A DNA stretch of 64,000 nt from Clavulina sp. PMI_390. Taxonomy: Eukaryota; Basidiomycota; Agaricomycetes; Cantharellales; Hydnaceae. The translations under genes and the position numbers were made by a program. Positions 1 through 11,994 of the stretch are shown one piece after another. The DNA is taken from the NCBI GenBank assembly GCA_015039315.1, contig WIDE01000097.1, positions 50,899 through 114,898 on the forward strand. Reading direction: 5' to 3'. The notes under the pieces were generated by a model, which was given only the letters and a program-made list of their open reading frames with translations, was not told the origin of the DNA and made no database searches. Numbering within the stretch: position 1 is the first letter of the stretch; every line of letters begins with the position of its first letter.

Positions 1-2143
1 CACCCTCCTCCTCCTCATGGCCAACAACAACAGGCTGCTCCCGTGAACTCGAACCATATCCTCACCCCTGCTCAATTACTTTCCCAACAGCAGCAGCAGT
101 GGTACCCAAGTGGGCCTGGAGGACAAGCTCCGAGTGGTGGTGCCGGTAATGTTCCCAGAGCAAAGAGCAGTATGGATGTCTCACCTGCGAGCACTGCTTC
201 GAATACTGGCACGGCGTATACGAGTGCGAGCGGAGTTTCTGCCGGAGCCTCGACGGTATCAGGGACCCCTCCTGTTCATGCGAGCGTCCCTCCGATGCAA
301 GCTGCGCCTCAGCAGGTGCATATACATCCTTATACGCCAACACCAGCGTCTAGTAGTGTTGGGGCTACGAACATGACGAATGGAAATACGAATCCGAATC
401 CGAATGGTGGGGGTGCACATATGTCTCCTACGACTTCGTCGGCGTCAGCGTCGTACCATCCGACCCCGACGATGCCGATGGCCAAGCAACCTGCGCCGAG
501 CTCGCCGTTGAATCCCGCGTATCACCCTCAGCAACAGCAACAGCAGCAGCAGCAACAACAACGAGGGTGGCCAGAGAGTGCAAACGCAGCGAGAGCGGGC
601 CCTGGTTCCGTTCCTCCTCCCGGTCCTGGGGCGTATGGTCAGGTACAGCTTAGTCCAGTTCAACTGTATCAGGCTGGACAGGCGCAGAACTATCCAGCAC
701 AATATCCAAACCAGAACCCGTACCCTGAGCAGTATCAACCACCGCCTTCGTCAACGTCTGTTCCTGCGTCCAGTTCTGAACAGCAGTACCACTCTGCTAC
801 TGCGCGGGCTCTGTCACCTCCTCTGGAACGCCCCTCGGCCCCAACGCGTCAAACATCATCAGCTCGAGCGACGACGACAGCGAACATTATGTCCGATTTA
901 GGCGAGTGGACAGCAGTCGAGGCGGCCAAGCTGATGGCTACGATTCGTGGCGCGACAATGGCCAATGGGGCTATTGACTGGGAGAAGGTCGTCGAATCTA
1001 CTAAGGGCAAGCCTCGGTGAGTTCTGATTATTTGATACGCTGATTTGCGTGAGCTATGCCACCTAACAATTGCATAATTTTATCAACGTGTATAGACATC
1101 AAGTTCTGAACAAGGCTAGGGTATTGGACCATCACGTTCCAATTGAACTCATATATGCCTCCTCCAGCACACCCTCCACTTCAGATAACTCTTATCATCC
1201 CTCAGGCATGAATAAGCGCCGGCGTCTCGACGGCGCGCAGGCTTCTCCATCACTTCCAGGGGACAGTTCATATGCACACTCGCCAGCTGCTCCTTCGCCC
1301 GCGTCTACTGGGCACGGGGCAGCTATGAGCCCCGCACTGGGCTCACAGGCTCAGCCTGGTCGCCCTGGCGCCATAAATGGTCATGTTGGTGTCATGGGGC
1401 CACCTCCCATTAGTGTTTCTTCTGCGTATCGATCTGCCACAGGCGCCGGTAACCCTCCTGCTCCAGGTGCTATGAACGGGATTGGCGGCCCCATGCCCGT
1501 CGCCGTGCCCGCGATGTCACACTCGGCGATCAGCATTTATCCTGCACCTTCCAATCCTGTTATGGCGAGAAGTACTGGAGAAGTGGCAAATTCGTCGCCT
1601 GCTCTTCCTGCCATGGGTCCCTACGGTCCGGCCACCACTGCTCCCAATCATGCAATGACTTCTGCCACCGGCACGCCTCCAACATCTGCACCAATGCCTG
1701 GCAATTCACCCATCTCGACACGTGGTCGCGCTAATGGAGCCTTACCTCTGAGTCAACCCCAATCTCAGCCTCCTCCAACAAGCACCTTCAACGTCACTGG
1801 AGCTAACATTCCGAATGGCCCAACCACAACTTACTCCCACCCGTTCGTAAACTACAGTGCTCCTGCCTCAGTCTCTCAATCCCCCACACAATATGTGAAC
1901 ACGACCTCTACGGCGCCGGGCTCGGGAACGAGCACGACATACCCTGTACCGGGAATAGGAGGGCCTGTGAAGAAGAGGGTTGCGGGGCCATTGGGAGCTT
2001 CTCCGACACCCCTCCCGAACGCTGGAGGGAGTGTCATGGGTGGTCATGGTGGCCAGAAACGAAACGCCGCCACAGCTGGCTTCGATGGGATGCCAGGAGG
2101 CATACCTGATAGAATATCGAATAACGTTCAGGCGAAATGGTGA
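1..2143 (+). CDS. Q/P/S-rich regulator-like protein (5' end outside window)
   Basis: Exons 1-1016 and 1096-2143, joined through a 79-nt GTGAGT..TAG intron. The frame is open from the first base, so the true start lies upstream; 687 residues are visible. The protein is low complexity throughout: a polyglutamine run (about residues 176-189), Pro/Ser/Thr/Gly-rich stretches and many PPP and SP motifs. The one ordered-looking stretch spans the splice junction (about residues 300-355). It begins EWTAVEAAKLMATI, continues IDWEKVVEST and ends in a basic KGKPRHQVLNKAR, a spacing reminiscent of a Myb/SANT helix bundle. A basic NKRRRLDG, a possible nuclear localisation signal, follows. By inference this is a nuclear, transcription- or chromatin-associated protein. 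The family is not recognised and the SANT resemblance is weak. Confidence 0.7.
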
Positions 2144-2754
2144 CAAGCCCGGATAGGATTTCGCTTGAAGGAGATTACAATCGACCAATCAATCCTTTCC
2201 AGCTAGGGATCTTCCCAGTCTCTGCTTCTTTCTCTGGATTATGATCTACCGAAAATGTGTTCGACGCGTGTTCGAGCTTCCTACCCCAATCCTCCAACTT
2301 CCACACTCACTTTGTTTCTTCATTTTTTTCCCCCTCTCATGTCTATAGTCCATGCTTTCGATGCTACTTCCCACGATCTACCACTCACTTTCCTCATTAA
2401 TCTTAACCTCTATCTATATGCTCTGCTCTGCGCCGCTCCTGGAGTCCATGTCTCAAGTTTGTGAATTTCACCATCACCAGGTCTTCGCTGTTTCGTTCCC
2501 TAGGGCAATTCCTCCCTCTGCCATTGTCGCATTTCTGTTTCTGTTTCTCTTTTTGTATCTACTGGAAATACCACATGTGCTCCTTCCTAATTCATGAGGT
2601 CTCTTGGTCACTTCTATTAGCGAAAAGTTGAGAGAGATTATTGGCTATACAGGGGTATCATTCCACGATTAGAGGAAAGATCTAAGCTTGGCTATAGGAC
2701 AAAGCGTAGGTAGATTTAGGATAGAGGAGGCGGCTCGAAGTGCGAGCAATTTGA
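2144..2754. other. Intergenic, convergent 3' flanks
   Basis: About 610 bp between the stop of the Q-rich gene and the stop of the first alpha/beta-hydrolase-like gene, which converge. It is pyrimidine-rich early on and probably holds both 3' UTRs. Short open frames here have no recognisable protein features. No repeat or RNA gene was seen. Confidence 0.5.
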
Positions 2755-4344
2755 CTAATGTTGCTGGGAAGTGGTCATGAAAAAAACAACACGCTGCTCA
2801 TCCGATTGTTGGCCGCGTCGTGGTAACCATGCTTCGTCATTACGCTCAGAATATTTCCGAATACGAACCCCTTCGGGGACTATTGGTGGCTTCCCTTGGA
2901 GCGTGAGGGCAGGTACCAGCCTGATAGCATGAGAAGGATCCCTTGTGAGCCCGGTGCTGGCGTTGCGTCACAATGTTAATCAACTCACAGATTTCTGATT
3001 CCCTCAGCGACGTCAGGTGCAGTCCGAGAGTAACTCCACATTGCCATAGGATCTTTCCGCGCAATGGAGGGATTAGATTCAAAGCTAGCCACCAGGTTGA
3101 GTGCGTTCCGTAACGCAGCGTTGTCCACTGAGCAAACGCGAGCACGGTCGAACGGTTGTGCATCAAGGAAGGAGGCGAAGCGGATGTTGACGTGGGATGC
3201 CCAGCGATCAGTACTAGCAAAGAGTAATGGGGCTCCATTGATCCACTCAAGCTGGAACTTGGAGGTAACGTAGAATGGCGCGTGTTTCTCCGCGGCAGAC
3301 ATCAGCATTGGAATAGAGGAGTTGGTTCCCTGGCGGAGAAGAATAGGGAGAAATATGAAACGGGTGAATTGCAAGGTGGAGTGAGAATCGGAGTTACACA
3401 AACCTGCATTATGAGGACGGGCTGTTTGATGCGCGCAAACTCCTCAGGACTGGGTGATAGGCGATACCTGGCGGTAATCGCAGCGACAAGCAGTCCATTC
3501 GTTTTATCTCCTGGGCCATGACGTACACGAAGATGTTCCATGAATCTGTCCATCTCGTCCTCATCAAGAGCATTGTAATCCTGATGTGGAACCAAACCAT
3601 CGGACTATTAGTGCGAGCTTTGCGCAATGATATAAACGGACGACTTACTCGATCTGTAAAGAAGTACAGCCAAGCAAATGCATTATGAGCTTCCTCAAGG
3701 GTGTCGAGGTCGGTAGCAGAGGCCCAGGTCATAGCCCCTTCTTCATGGGCTTCATGGAACCACAGCTCGCTGTGTCACGGAAACCAATACGGACGTCAGT
3801 GGACGGTGCTGAATCGTTAGGACGGGCTGAACTTACTCGATCGGCGGAAATATCCCAATAAGAGTGAGCGAAAGGTATTGCTGGGGGAAGAGTATCGCAA
3901 ACTTGTTCGCAATATCGCAAGCCACGACGTGTTCAGCAAAGATATGGAAGGGGGGGAGGTGTAGTGCCTGGGCGAACAAGGCGAGCATGGCTGCTTCTGC
4001 CCACGAATCATGCCTCGAAGCATGGTCGTGAGTCAAATATGTGGTACACTTGGACCGACCATTGTTTAGTGCATCAATTGCGATCATATAGTAGGCTTCA
4101 TGGAGGTAAGGATCCGTGAGCTGGGGCTCTCGCCAGTCGGAAGACAGCATAACGGGATGGAGCAGAAGGACGAGGGGTCTGGGATGAGTTCGAAGACGGC
4201 GCAAGTCATGTCCAGGTATGTTACCTGTACGATAAAGGAAGGGGGAGGTTAGCCACAGCGTCGACACGATTCATGTGTCCACGGCTCCGCGTAACTTGTC
4301 CAGTACAATTGAACCTCAGAGAGTCGCAGATCTACGTAGGGCAT
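2755..4344 (-). CDS. Alpha/beta-hydrolase-fold protein, paralogue 1 (likely catalytically degenerate)
   Basis: Six exons: 4296-4344, 3837-4224, 3649-3769, 3404-3580, 2989-3329 and 2755-2920, giving 413 residues. The start is the ATG of MPYVDLRLSEVQLYWT, shared with the downstream paralogue. Fold signatures are an early strand (PLVLLLHPVMLSSDW), a nucleophile-elbow region (FHIFAEHVVACDIANKFA) followed by LFPQQYLSLTLIGIFPP, and a late strand RIKQPVLIMQG. These match the usual HLVGHSxGG..A..yPe.v.slvL pattern of alpha/beta hydrolases. At the elbow, GxSxGG is replaced by AEHVVA, so His sits where the serine should be, and the usual acidic residue after QG is not evident (GTNSSIP). The fold assignment is reasonably firm. 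Loss of catalysis is inferred and no substrate is proposed. Exon structure matches the copy at 5224-6810. Confidence 0.75.
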
Positions 4345-5223
4345 TTCAGGTCGTCGAGGAAAGCGGGCTATAGGCAGATCTCAATGTTGCGGAACGGGGC
4401 GAAAGCGGATGAGCAAAAGGGCGGGCGATGCTTCGAGCTACGATGAGCGGATGAGTGGCTCATGTAGTCAAGCTATACATGAACACGGATGTTGCCATGT
4501 TACGATGAACACAGGCTAGTTTGGGGCTAAACGCTTCTTCAAACTTCTGCATTGACACCGACTATTGAAAGAGTCATTGGACGGAGACATTAGCAAAACG
4601 AGGAGGTCGAAACAAGCAATAGAAGCGGTGTGGTGCATTGATCGGTTACTCAGATGAATTCCTAAGTCGAGTTATCAGGGCCCATTAAAGTTCCAGAAGC
4701 TTTGAGAGCGCGGGAGTGCGGGGGAGATAGCAGTTTGTTCCCAGTCCCAGTGATAGGGATTCGAGCACACCACTCTCGAAATAGATCTCGGTCCCGAAAC
4801 CTGTCGGAGCGGCGCTGCCCGAGCTTCGAGCCACCAAAATCAGCCTTTTCGAGGTATTGTCGGTATACTTGATATAGGTATAACGATCAGGAAGTGAAGT
4901 GGACTTCGTTATTGAGCTAATGGGATTATCATATAAGCTTGATCCAAGCCCCTCTTCCACTTCAGGAACACTTTGTGCAGGCCAATATTGAGAGCAATAA
5001 ACTATCGTGCAGGATAAATTCGGACTCAGTCATACTCTCGGGAAAGGGACTCAAGATTCCTTTGAGCATATCGGCTAGATAGGTCAATATGAGTGGAATA
5101 GGTGGAGGTATTGTACATTGTACAAGTACAGTGATATGAATGTGAGGTAGAGTACAAATGCGTGGGAGAAGAAAAGATTAGAAGTGGCTAATAGCGGACG
5201 AGCAAAAGGTGAGAAAAGGCTCC
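4345..5223. other. Spacer between tandem hydrolase-like genes
   Basis: Promoter side of paralogue 1 and 3' flank of paralogue 2. An open frame at 4685-4960 (-) has no ATG, no splice-linked neighbour and no family resemblance, so it is not called as a gene. No repeats or structured RNA were noticed. Confidence 0.4.
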
Positions 5224-6810
5224 TTAGGCATGGGAAGTCGTCATCGAAACAGTACTGTAAAGGGGGCATGGGCCTAGAATATGAGGGGTTGACCACTTTT
5301 CGTCATGACGCTCAGAGTATTTTCGGATACAATGCCCAGGTGGGATCATGGGTGGTTTTCCTTCGAGGGTGAGAGCAGGGATGAGGCTGGTATAGCGAAA
5401 ATACACAATCGTGAGTACATGCATCGACCAACAATCCTTTTACTTTGCATGTAAAGCTACTTACCGAGCCCGAATATGTTCAGCTGTTCCAGCAGCTACA
5501 CGAGAATAATTCCACATCGACATAGGATCCCTTTTTGCAATAGAAGGTTGGTATTCGGATTCCGCTATTTGCTTGAGTGCGTTTCGTAAAGCAGCTTCGT
5601 CGATCGAACAGAAATTGGCAGGGTCGAACACTTGTGAAGTGATGAAGGAGGCAATGTTCTGGTTGACAGTGGGAGCCCAGCGCTTGGTCACGCCGAAAAT
5701 GAGTGGAGCACCGGGGATCGGCTCGAGCTGGACTTTCGCGCTAGCGTACAAAGCCGCTTGTTCTTCCGCGGCAGACATCATTGAGATCAACGAGTTTGCT
5801 CCCTAAGAGAAGCGAGTAAGGAAGAAGCTATATGAGTAGCGGATCGAGATAAAGATTTGGGGTTAGACTTGACACACCTGCATTAGAAGGATAGGTTGCC
5901 TAATGAGTGCTAATTGTTCAGGACTAGGCGGTTGGCGACACCCGGCGGTGATTCCAGCACTGAGAAGTCCATTTGATGGATCTCCCGGGCCATGCCTGGT
6001 ACGGAAATACTCCATGAATCGGTCCATCTCGTCTTCATCAAGTGAGTTATACTCCTAAAGTTGTGAACAAACGTGAGAAGCGTCTCCTGTATTGAAATGA
6101 CAGATTATTGCAACTCACTCTATCCGTGAAGAAGTATAGCCAGGCGAAGCCACTTTGGGCCTCCTCTAGTGTTTCGAGATCCTGGGCACCGGCCCAGGTG
6201 AGAGAAGCTTCTTGATAGGACTGATGAAACCCTGGGTCGCTACATTGTGACCAAGAGTATCATTAGTTAGGTCAACCCAAGGCTCAGGGAGATAAGATGA
6301 ACACTCACTCAACGGGAGGGAATACAGCGAGGAGAGTGAGGGAAAGGCATTGTTGAGGAAAGAGAATCGCAAACTTGTTTGCGACATCACAAGCCACGAC
6401 TTGTTCAGCCAGGATGTGGAAGGGAGGAAGGCTGAGGGATTGGGAAAACAAGGCAAGCATAGCTGCTTCTGCCCAAGTGTCATGTTTGAGAGCGTGCTCA
6501 TGAGCCAAATAGTTCTTGCACTTGGATCGACCACTAGTGGGCCCATCAATAGCAATCATATAGAAAGCTCGGTTCAGGTTCGGGTCCTCGAGCTGGTGTT
6601 TTCGCCATTCGGAAGAAAGTAGAACGGGATGGAGAAGGATAATTAGAGGCTTTGGATGTGTGTGTAGACAATTCAAGTCATCTCCAGGAATATTGCCTAC
6701 ATCAAAGATAGCAGCGAGTTAGCAGGAATGCGATATGCTTCGTGAGGTTGGCTCTCGCAACTTGTCCAATACAATTGAACCTCAGAGTGTCGCAAGTCGA
6801 CGTAGGGCAT
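5224..6810 (-). CDS. Alpha/beta-hydrolase-fold protein, paralogue 2 (likely catalytically degenerate)
   Basis: Six exons: 6762-6810, 6309-6696, 6119-6239, 5878-6054, 5465-5802 and 5224-5386; 411 residues. Exon lengths 49/388/121/177 are identical to paralogue 1; exons 5 and 6 differ by one codon each (338 vs 341, 163 vs 166 nt). The same landmarks are present: MPYVDLRHSEVQLYWTS, PLIILLHPVLLSSEW, FHILAEQVVACDVANKFA, LSLTLLAVFPP, QPILLMQ. The elbow is AEQVVA, with Gln in place of Ser. The copies therefore differ at the very residue that should be invariant in an active enzyme, although neighbouring positions are conserved. This is a tandem, same-strand duplication. The function is unknown; a binding or scaffold role is only a guess. 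Confidence 0.75.
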
Positions 6811-7461
6811 GTTGGCTCGAGATGCTGAGGGAGGTACGATGTGGCAGAAGAGGTGGGTGTTTGGACGGAGGAGTTGAAGAAGATCAGAACGATGGCCGGG
6901 CAGTGGGCGGAGCTGTGGAGGAGCCATCACTTAGATACGCATCCGCGATCACTGACGTTACCATGTTATGCCCGGATTCAGGTTAGTTCAGGTAGTGGAA
7001 TGAGATGAGAGACGTTATTCTCGTCTGATGGGCTTTTGGACTAAGTCTGATGGGTGAGGGCTTCCTCCATTTACAACATTTCTGCCTATTGGTCTATTTG
7101 CAGATTGTATGAGTACATCTCAGGGCATATTATAGCAAAATGAAGCAAGTTCTGGGCCAAGCGGAGCAGTACAGCGGTCGGTTGTCCTATCGATTCCCTA
7201 GCTCTGGTCATCAACGCTGGGTTCATTCCGCCATCATTGATCGACAATCGTATTAGATCAAAAGGATTGTGCGCCTGAGTGAGATAGCCTTCAATGCAGT
7301 AATTTCACCTATGGATAGAATCCAACTCGAGCGGGGCATTTCCATAGAGGGATTCAGGTGAGATCTGCGGGCAACCACAATCCGTTGTAGCAACGGATGA
7401 CGTTCTGTTTACGTCGAAGGGGACATGTAAATATATGTGACAACACGGACCCACAACCAAC
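6811..7461. promoter_or_regulatory. Shared divergent intergenic region
   Basis: About 650 bp between the start of hydrolase paralogue 2 (-) and the start of the glycosyltransferase gene (+), so it must hold both promoters. No specific binding motif or TATA element could be assigned. Confidence 0.4.
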
Positions 7462-9959
7462 ATGGATCGTTCAACAGAACCTTTACGCATCGCGTACTAC
7501 GTGAGCGGTCACGGTAATACCTTCGAATACATTCATAATCGCTAGCGGTGTATCTAAATCATCATGACGCTTGTGCAGGGTTTGGTCACGCAACGCGAGT
7601 ATCTGCTATTATAGAAGCAATTCTTGACCTCCAGGCTTCGATAGAGGTTACAATATGCTCGACCGCACCCTCTTATGTCTTCAACTGTCTTTCAAAAGGC
7701 GCGTACTATCGCTATGCGGAGGTTGATCCAGTGATTGTGCAGCCTGTTGCATACGCGGTCGATCGAAGAGCGAGTCTCGAGGTCCTTCGCTCGTTTCTCG
7801 AAACGCACGATGAAAAACTGGTGGAAGAAGCTCGCTGGATGTCTGAAAATCGTATCGGCTGTGTTTTCAGCGATGCTGTCTTTCTAGCTTGGTGCGCTAT
7901 CGTGTCTCCATGGACGTCATCGGGAATAAACGGCTGAACGTAACGTGTTACAAAGTGCCGCCGCAAATCTAGCATGTATCCCAAGGTCCGTATGATGCTC
8001 CACTGGGATGGTCTCATGGGATCCTAACCGTCGTCGACACTAGTGCAATGATCACCAATTTCACGTTAGTGATTCCAAGGCTAGCCCCTACCCCCTAGCC
8101 TCTAAAGGGTAGCCTCTATTTGTAGATTTGATTCAAACTGGTCGTGGCTCTCAAGTGATATTCCAAACGACACCCCTTGGGCGATCATCGAGAACCATCT
8201 CGATCATCACCACCTGATGGAAGGAATTCCAGACGATCCTTCGGCCTACGATCCTCTCCGCGAATCCGATCTGGCGCCCCTCGTTGAGAAAATGCGGCAA
8301 GACTACTCATGTGCCGATGCACTTTTTATTCTGCCTGGGGCTATACCATTTCCGTCGTTCTCTCTCGATACCCCACTCCCTGCTACTGGGTGGGTATCAC
8401 ACGATTCAAAGTCCTTCGAACCACCAATTATCAAAACCCTTCTCAACTATCGAGGGGCTCCCGACGCGCTATCACTTTATCCTGTGATACCATATCCTCC
8501 CTCCAAACATGTGGGGAAGAGGCGGAGACGAATCATCCCCGCTCCGCTGATCGTCCGGCATCCAACACCCTCAGCATTTACGCCATCAAAACGTGCAGAG
8601 CTACTGGACTCATGCAATGTACCAAAGCATCTCCAAGACCCCAATACAACAAATATATTGATCGTTAGTTTTGGAGGCCAAAAGTTCAAGCGGCCTAGCA
8701 GTGGCACAAATACACCATCCTCGTCCGTATCTAGAAATGGATCTCCCGAGGGGATTTCGGAAACGCAACCACCCAAAGCCACCCCTCCAATACCATCTGA
8801 TCTTCCCCCGCTAGAGATGCCTCTCGTCTCCAGCCCCTTGCGCCCAAAACAGGTACCTCACCCACGAGTCGCGTCTGCATCAGCCGCGCTTCCACTTCCA
8901 CTTCCCCGTCCCCATCCATACCGCTCTCAAACATACCTCAGCCCGACCCCATCCAAGACTAATATCGCCAGGCGGCCACGGCAGATGAGCGCACCTCCTA
9001 AATTTATCACGCCAACGCATATTTTTGTCCCTGGTGCGCCCGGACCTGTGCGGAATCCTGCTTCGCCGATCGTCGGTGCAGGTTTCGGTGCATCGAAGTC
9101 TCCAAGGACACCGAGAGTCTCACGAGCTGGCGATGGTTCGCGTTTCCCACCGACGTTGCCAGAGGAGTCTGAAAGCGACGGTGATGGTGCTAGCAACATC
9201 AAATCTTCTGTCCTGTTTTCAGCTACACGAGAACCTACTGTGAACAAACCCACCGAGTTGCCTGAGACTGCATCAGAAGGAGGGAAGGTAGCATCAGAAC
9301 CAGAACCGCGACTGCTCCCACCAGGCTGGATTGCTATCATCTGTGGTGGTTCTTCTTGGAACGAAGAAGAGCTGCTACCAGAAGACCTATTCATCGCGCC
9401 GAGAGATATTTATATGCCAGACTTAATGGTCGTGGGCGACGTGCTTCTGGGCAAGTTGGGCTATGGAACCGTCAGTGAGGCCATTGATTCAGGGACGCCA
9501 TTTTTGTTTGGTGAGTCCGTGTCCTTGCCAGTCTCCCGTGCTCTCCCTACTGAGGTCTTACGTATTTCTTTCTTCGCATGTCATGTAATGGTGCCATGTC
9601 AACAAGTCCCTCGCCCCGCAATATGTGAGGAGATGGGACTCAAGCTGTTGCTCGCTCAATCAGGTGTCGGACTTGAAATATCGCGCGAGAAATATGAATC
9701 GGGTGACTGGGCAGCGCTGGTCTCGGAGGCGTGGAAGATGGGAAAATCTTTGAAAGAAGATAGGAGGGCGTTGGGGGAGCTAGGAAGGGAGAGAAGAATG
9801 CAGGAAGTAAGGGCATTTTCTGAGAACCTGGTTGGATGGGTGAGGGAACAGCAAGGGGATAGGGTTCCAAACGGCCTAGAGGCGCCGCATAAAGGTATAG
9901 AGAATGGCGATATAGGGGTACTCGAGCAGAAGGTCCCTGGTATCAAGATCCATCCATGA
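7462..9959 (+). CDS. GT1-type glycosyltransferase (Glyco_trans_1_3 / L-arabinokinase N-terminal-like)
   Basis: Six exons: 7462-7513, 7579-7891, 7956-7985 (30 nt), 8044-8064 (21 nt), 8126-9510 and 9607-9959; 717 residues. Near the N-terminus sits IAYYVSGHGFGHATR (about residues 10-24), the signature of GT-B fold proteins of the PF13528 type, which also form the N-terminal half of L-arabinokinase. SDAVFLACAAANLACIP and ITNFTFDSNWSW follow. The donor-side half is at about residues 535-640 (LLPPGWIAIICGGS, GKLGYGTVSEAIDSGTPFLF, VPRPAICEEMGL). Between the halves, about residues 325-530 are Ser/Pro-rich and probably disordered, an insertion relative to the compact family. No GHMP-kinase half follows, so this is a transferase-only protein. 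Donor and acceptor are unknown. The last intron (96 nt) is frame-preserving and stop-free. Confidence 0.8.
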
Positions 9960-10583
9960 TCAAACGTGCGTAACTCAGTGTCCGTGTCGAACCTGACTCA
10001 TTTGGGATCGCATTTGCATCTTCCTAGAAGTACTGGTGATTGTGGCAACCTGAAACCCAATTTCGCCCGAAAATATAACCCCCAGTCCCTTCACGATCTC
10101 TAGAACTGTTTTGAGCCTGCATCGCTGTGGTTTCATCTTGACAAGAATTCCTGTACAATTTCATATTTCATCGACTCCCGCCAATAGCTGTTGTTCATGT
10201 GAGACCCTTTCATTATATGGCGGACACTCAAGGACATTTCGATATGCAATGCATGTGACTGAAGCCTCTTGTACCACCAATGACATCGCTGCTAACTTTG
10301 TGAGATGCAAGTTGTGGTGGGTAGCAACATAGGTACTAGGCAGTCTACGGGCCGCAAATAGGGCTCCAGCTATAACATATCCCATAAATTTCAAAGGCCT
10401 TTATCATGATTGTTCTGCAAACTGCTGGATGGTGGTTGGGAGACGATCGAATGAATTCGGACCTTGTGGTTTCCCACGGTCTCCGGTCAACTTCATCCCC
10501 GGAGCGAACATTATCAGCATCTGAACTTTGGCTTCGCATCCCGCCGTTCACTTCCTTCTCTCTCCCTTGTACTACTGCTGGAG
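9960..10583. other. Intergenic: 3' flank of glycosyltransferase, promoter of carrier gene
   Basis: About 620 bp between two same-strand genes. Short open frames are present but lack splice partners or motifs. No repeat or RNA gene was seen. Confidence 0.4.
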
Positions 10584-11994
10584 ATGGTCGCTGCATCCAA
10601 AGTCGCTGTACCACCGCCCACGGCACTAACACCGTTCGGCTATGCCCTCGCTGGCGCGTTGGGCGGAGTGTTCTCCAATGCGTAAGTCGTCATCTAGATT
10701 CCCACAGTTTTCGCAACTCATAGGCTGTTTTCTTAGTGTTGTCTACCCCCTTGATACGTGCGTTGACTAGTTTTTGCTACTTGATCCATGCTGAGTTGGT
10801 GTTCTGGGTGGTAGCGTGAAGACACGGATCCAAGCCGGGTCCGGCAAGGGCAAGGCTAAGGATGCTAATGTTTCCGACCTCTTGTCTAAGATTCTGAAAG
10901 AGGAGGGTGTACTTGGATTCTACAAGGGCTTCGGTGCCAGCATGCTGAATACCTTCTCTATGCGTAAGTTTCCTTTCCTCATCGGATCGTTGTTTCGTCG
11001 CCTAAACAATCGTTTATTGCATCTTTCTTGTATATCACTTCTGCACAGAATACGCCTACTTCTTCTTCTACAGCTTGGTACGAACAACCTACATCAAAGG
11101 AAAAACTGCACGTCTTCCCCCTGGATCAAAAGCACCCACTCTAGGCACGGCAGCAGAACTCGCCCTAGGGGCGCTCGCTGGAGGCCTCGCACAGATCTTC
11201 ACCCTCCCTGTAGCTGTCATCGCCACCCGGCAACAAGTGTCGACCTCGAAGCCACTCACTGCAGAGGAGAAGGCTGCTGGCGTGCAGCGCGAGTCCAATG
11301 GGTTCTTCGAGGTGGCCCGGCAGATTATTGCGGAGAGTGGTGTCACAGGCTTGTGGCTTGGGATCAAGCCTGGTCTGGTCCTGACTGTGAACCCCGCGAT
11401 CACTTATGGGATGTTCGAGCGCATCAAGAGCATTGTGCTCAGTGACGCAGCTGCGAACGCGAAGCTGTCGCCTGGGATCAGCTTTGTTCTTGGAGCACTG
11501 TCCAAGTCGCTCGCGACCGTGGTATGTGTTGATATCTGAAACTCCATGAGTACGGTGGATGTGTGGGACTCACGGATCTTCGTTCGTTTGATACCATTAG
11601 GTGACATACCCTTACATTATGGCGAAAGTCAGGATACAAGCTCAAGGCTCGTCGAGCGCATCCGAAGACTGCCTTAGTGAGTTGGAGAAGGGCAAGGCGC
11701 CTGTAAAGAAGCCTGCCCGATACAATGGCGCGATCGACGTTTTGCAGAAGGTCTTCAAAGAGAAGGGTTTCACTGGATGGTACCAAGTAAGATTCTCTCC
11801 TACTTCCGATCTTGCCAACTGTGGCTAAACTTTGACTACACTCGTCCACTTATCCGCGTCTTCCTCCTTGTTAGGGCATGAACGCTCAAATCACCAAGGC
11901 CGTGCTCTCCCAAGCGCTGCTCTTCATGTCAAAGGAGCAGTTCGAGCGTTATGCTCTTACTATCATGATCGCATGGCATGGCGTGACTCATTAG
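10584..11994 (+). CDS. Peroxisomal adenine nucleotide transporter (PMP34/PMP47/ANT1-type mitochondrial carrier family)
   Basis: Six exons: 10584-10681, 10737-10757 (21 nt), 10815-10963, 11049-11521, 11601-11786 and 11875-11994; 348 residues. Three carrier repeats are visible by their PX[DE]XX[KR]-type signatures: VVYPLDTVKTR (about residues 34-44, encoded across the 21-nt exon), IFTLPVAVIATRQQ (about 140) and VVTYPYIMAKVRIQAQ (about 247). The degenerate second motif, and the third repeat opening with GALSKSLATVVTYP, are characteristic of the peroxisomal branch (human SLC25A17, Candida boidinii PMP47, yeast ANT1) rather than the mitochondrial ADP/ATP carrier. By family knowledge it brings ATP into peroxisomes in exchange for AMP/ADP for acyl-CoA activation. 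The stop follows YALTIMIAWHGVTH, and no obvious C-terminal PTS1 is present, as expected for a membrane protein. Confidence 0.88.

Noticed and set aside
2255..2597. Short pyrimidine-rich plus-strand open frames
   Set aside because: Low-complexity leucine/serine/phenylalanine strings in a probable 3' UTR, without start context or splice links.
4685..4960. 91-codon minus-strand open frame between the hydrolase-like genes
   Set aside because: Starts only at GTG, has no splice partner, no homologue in the tandem copy and no recognisable domain.
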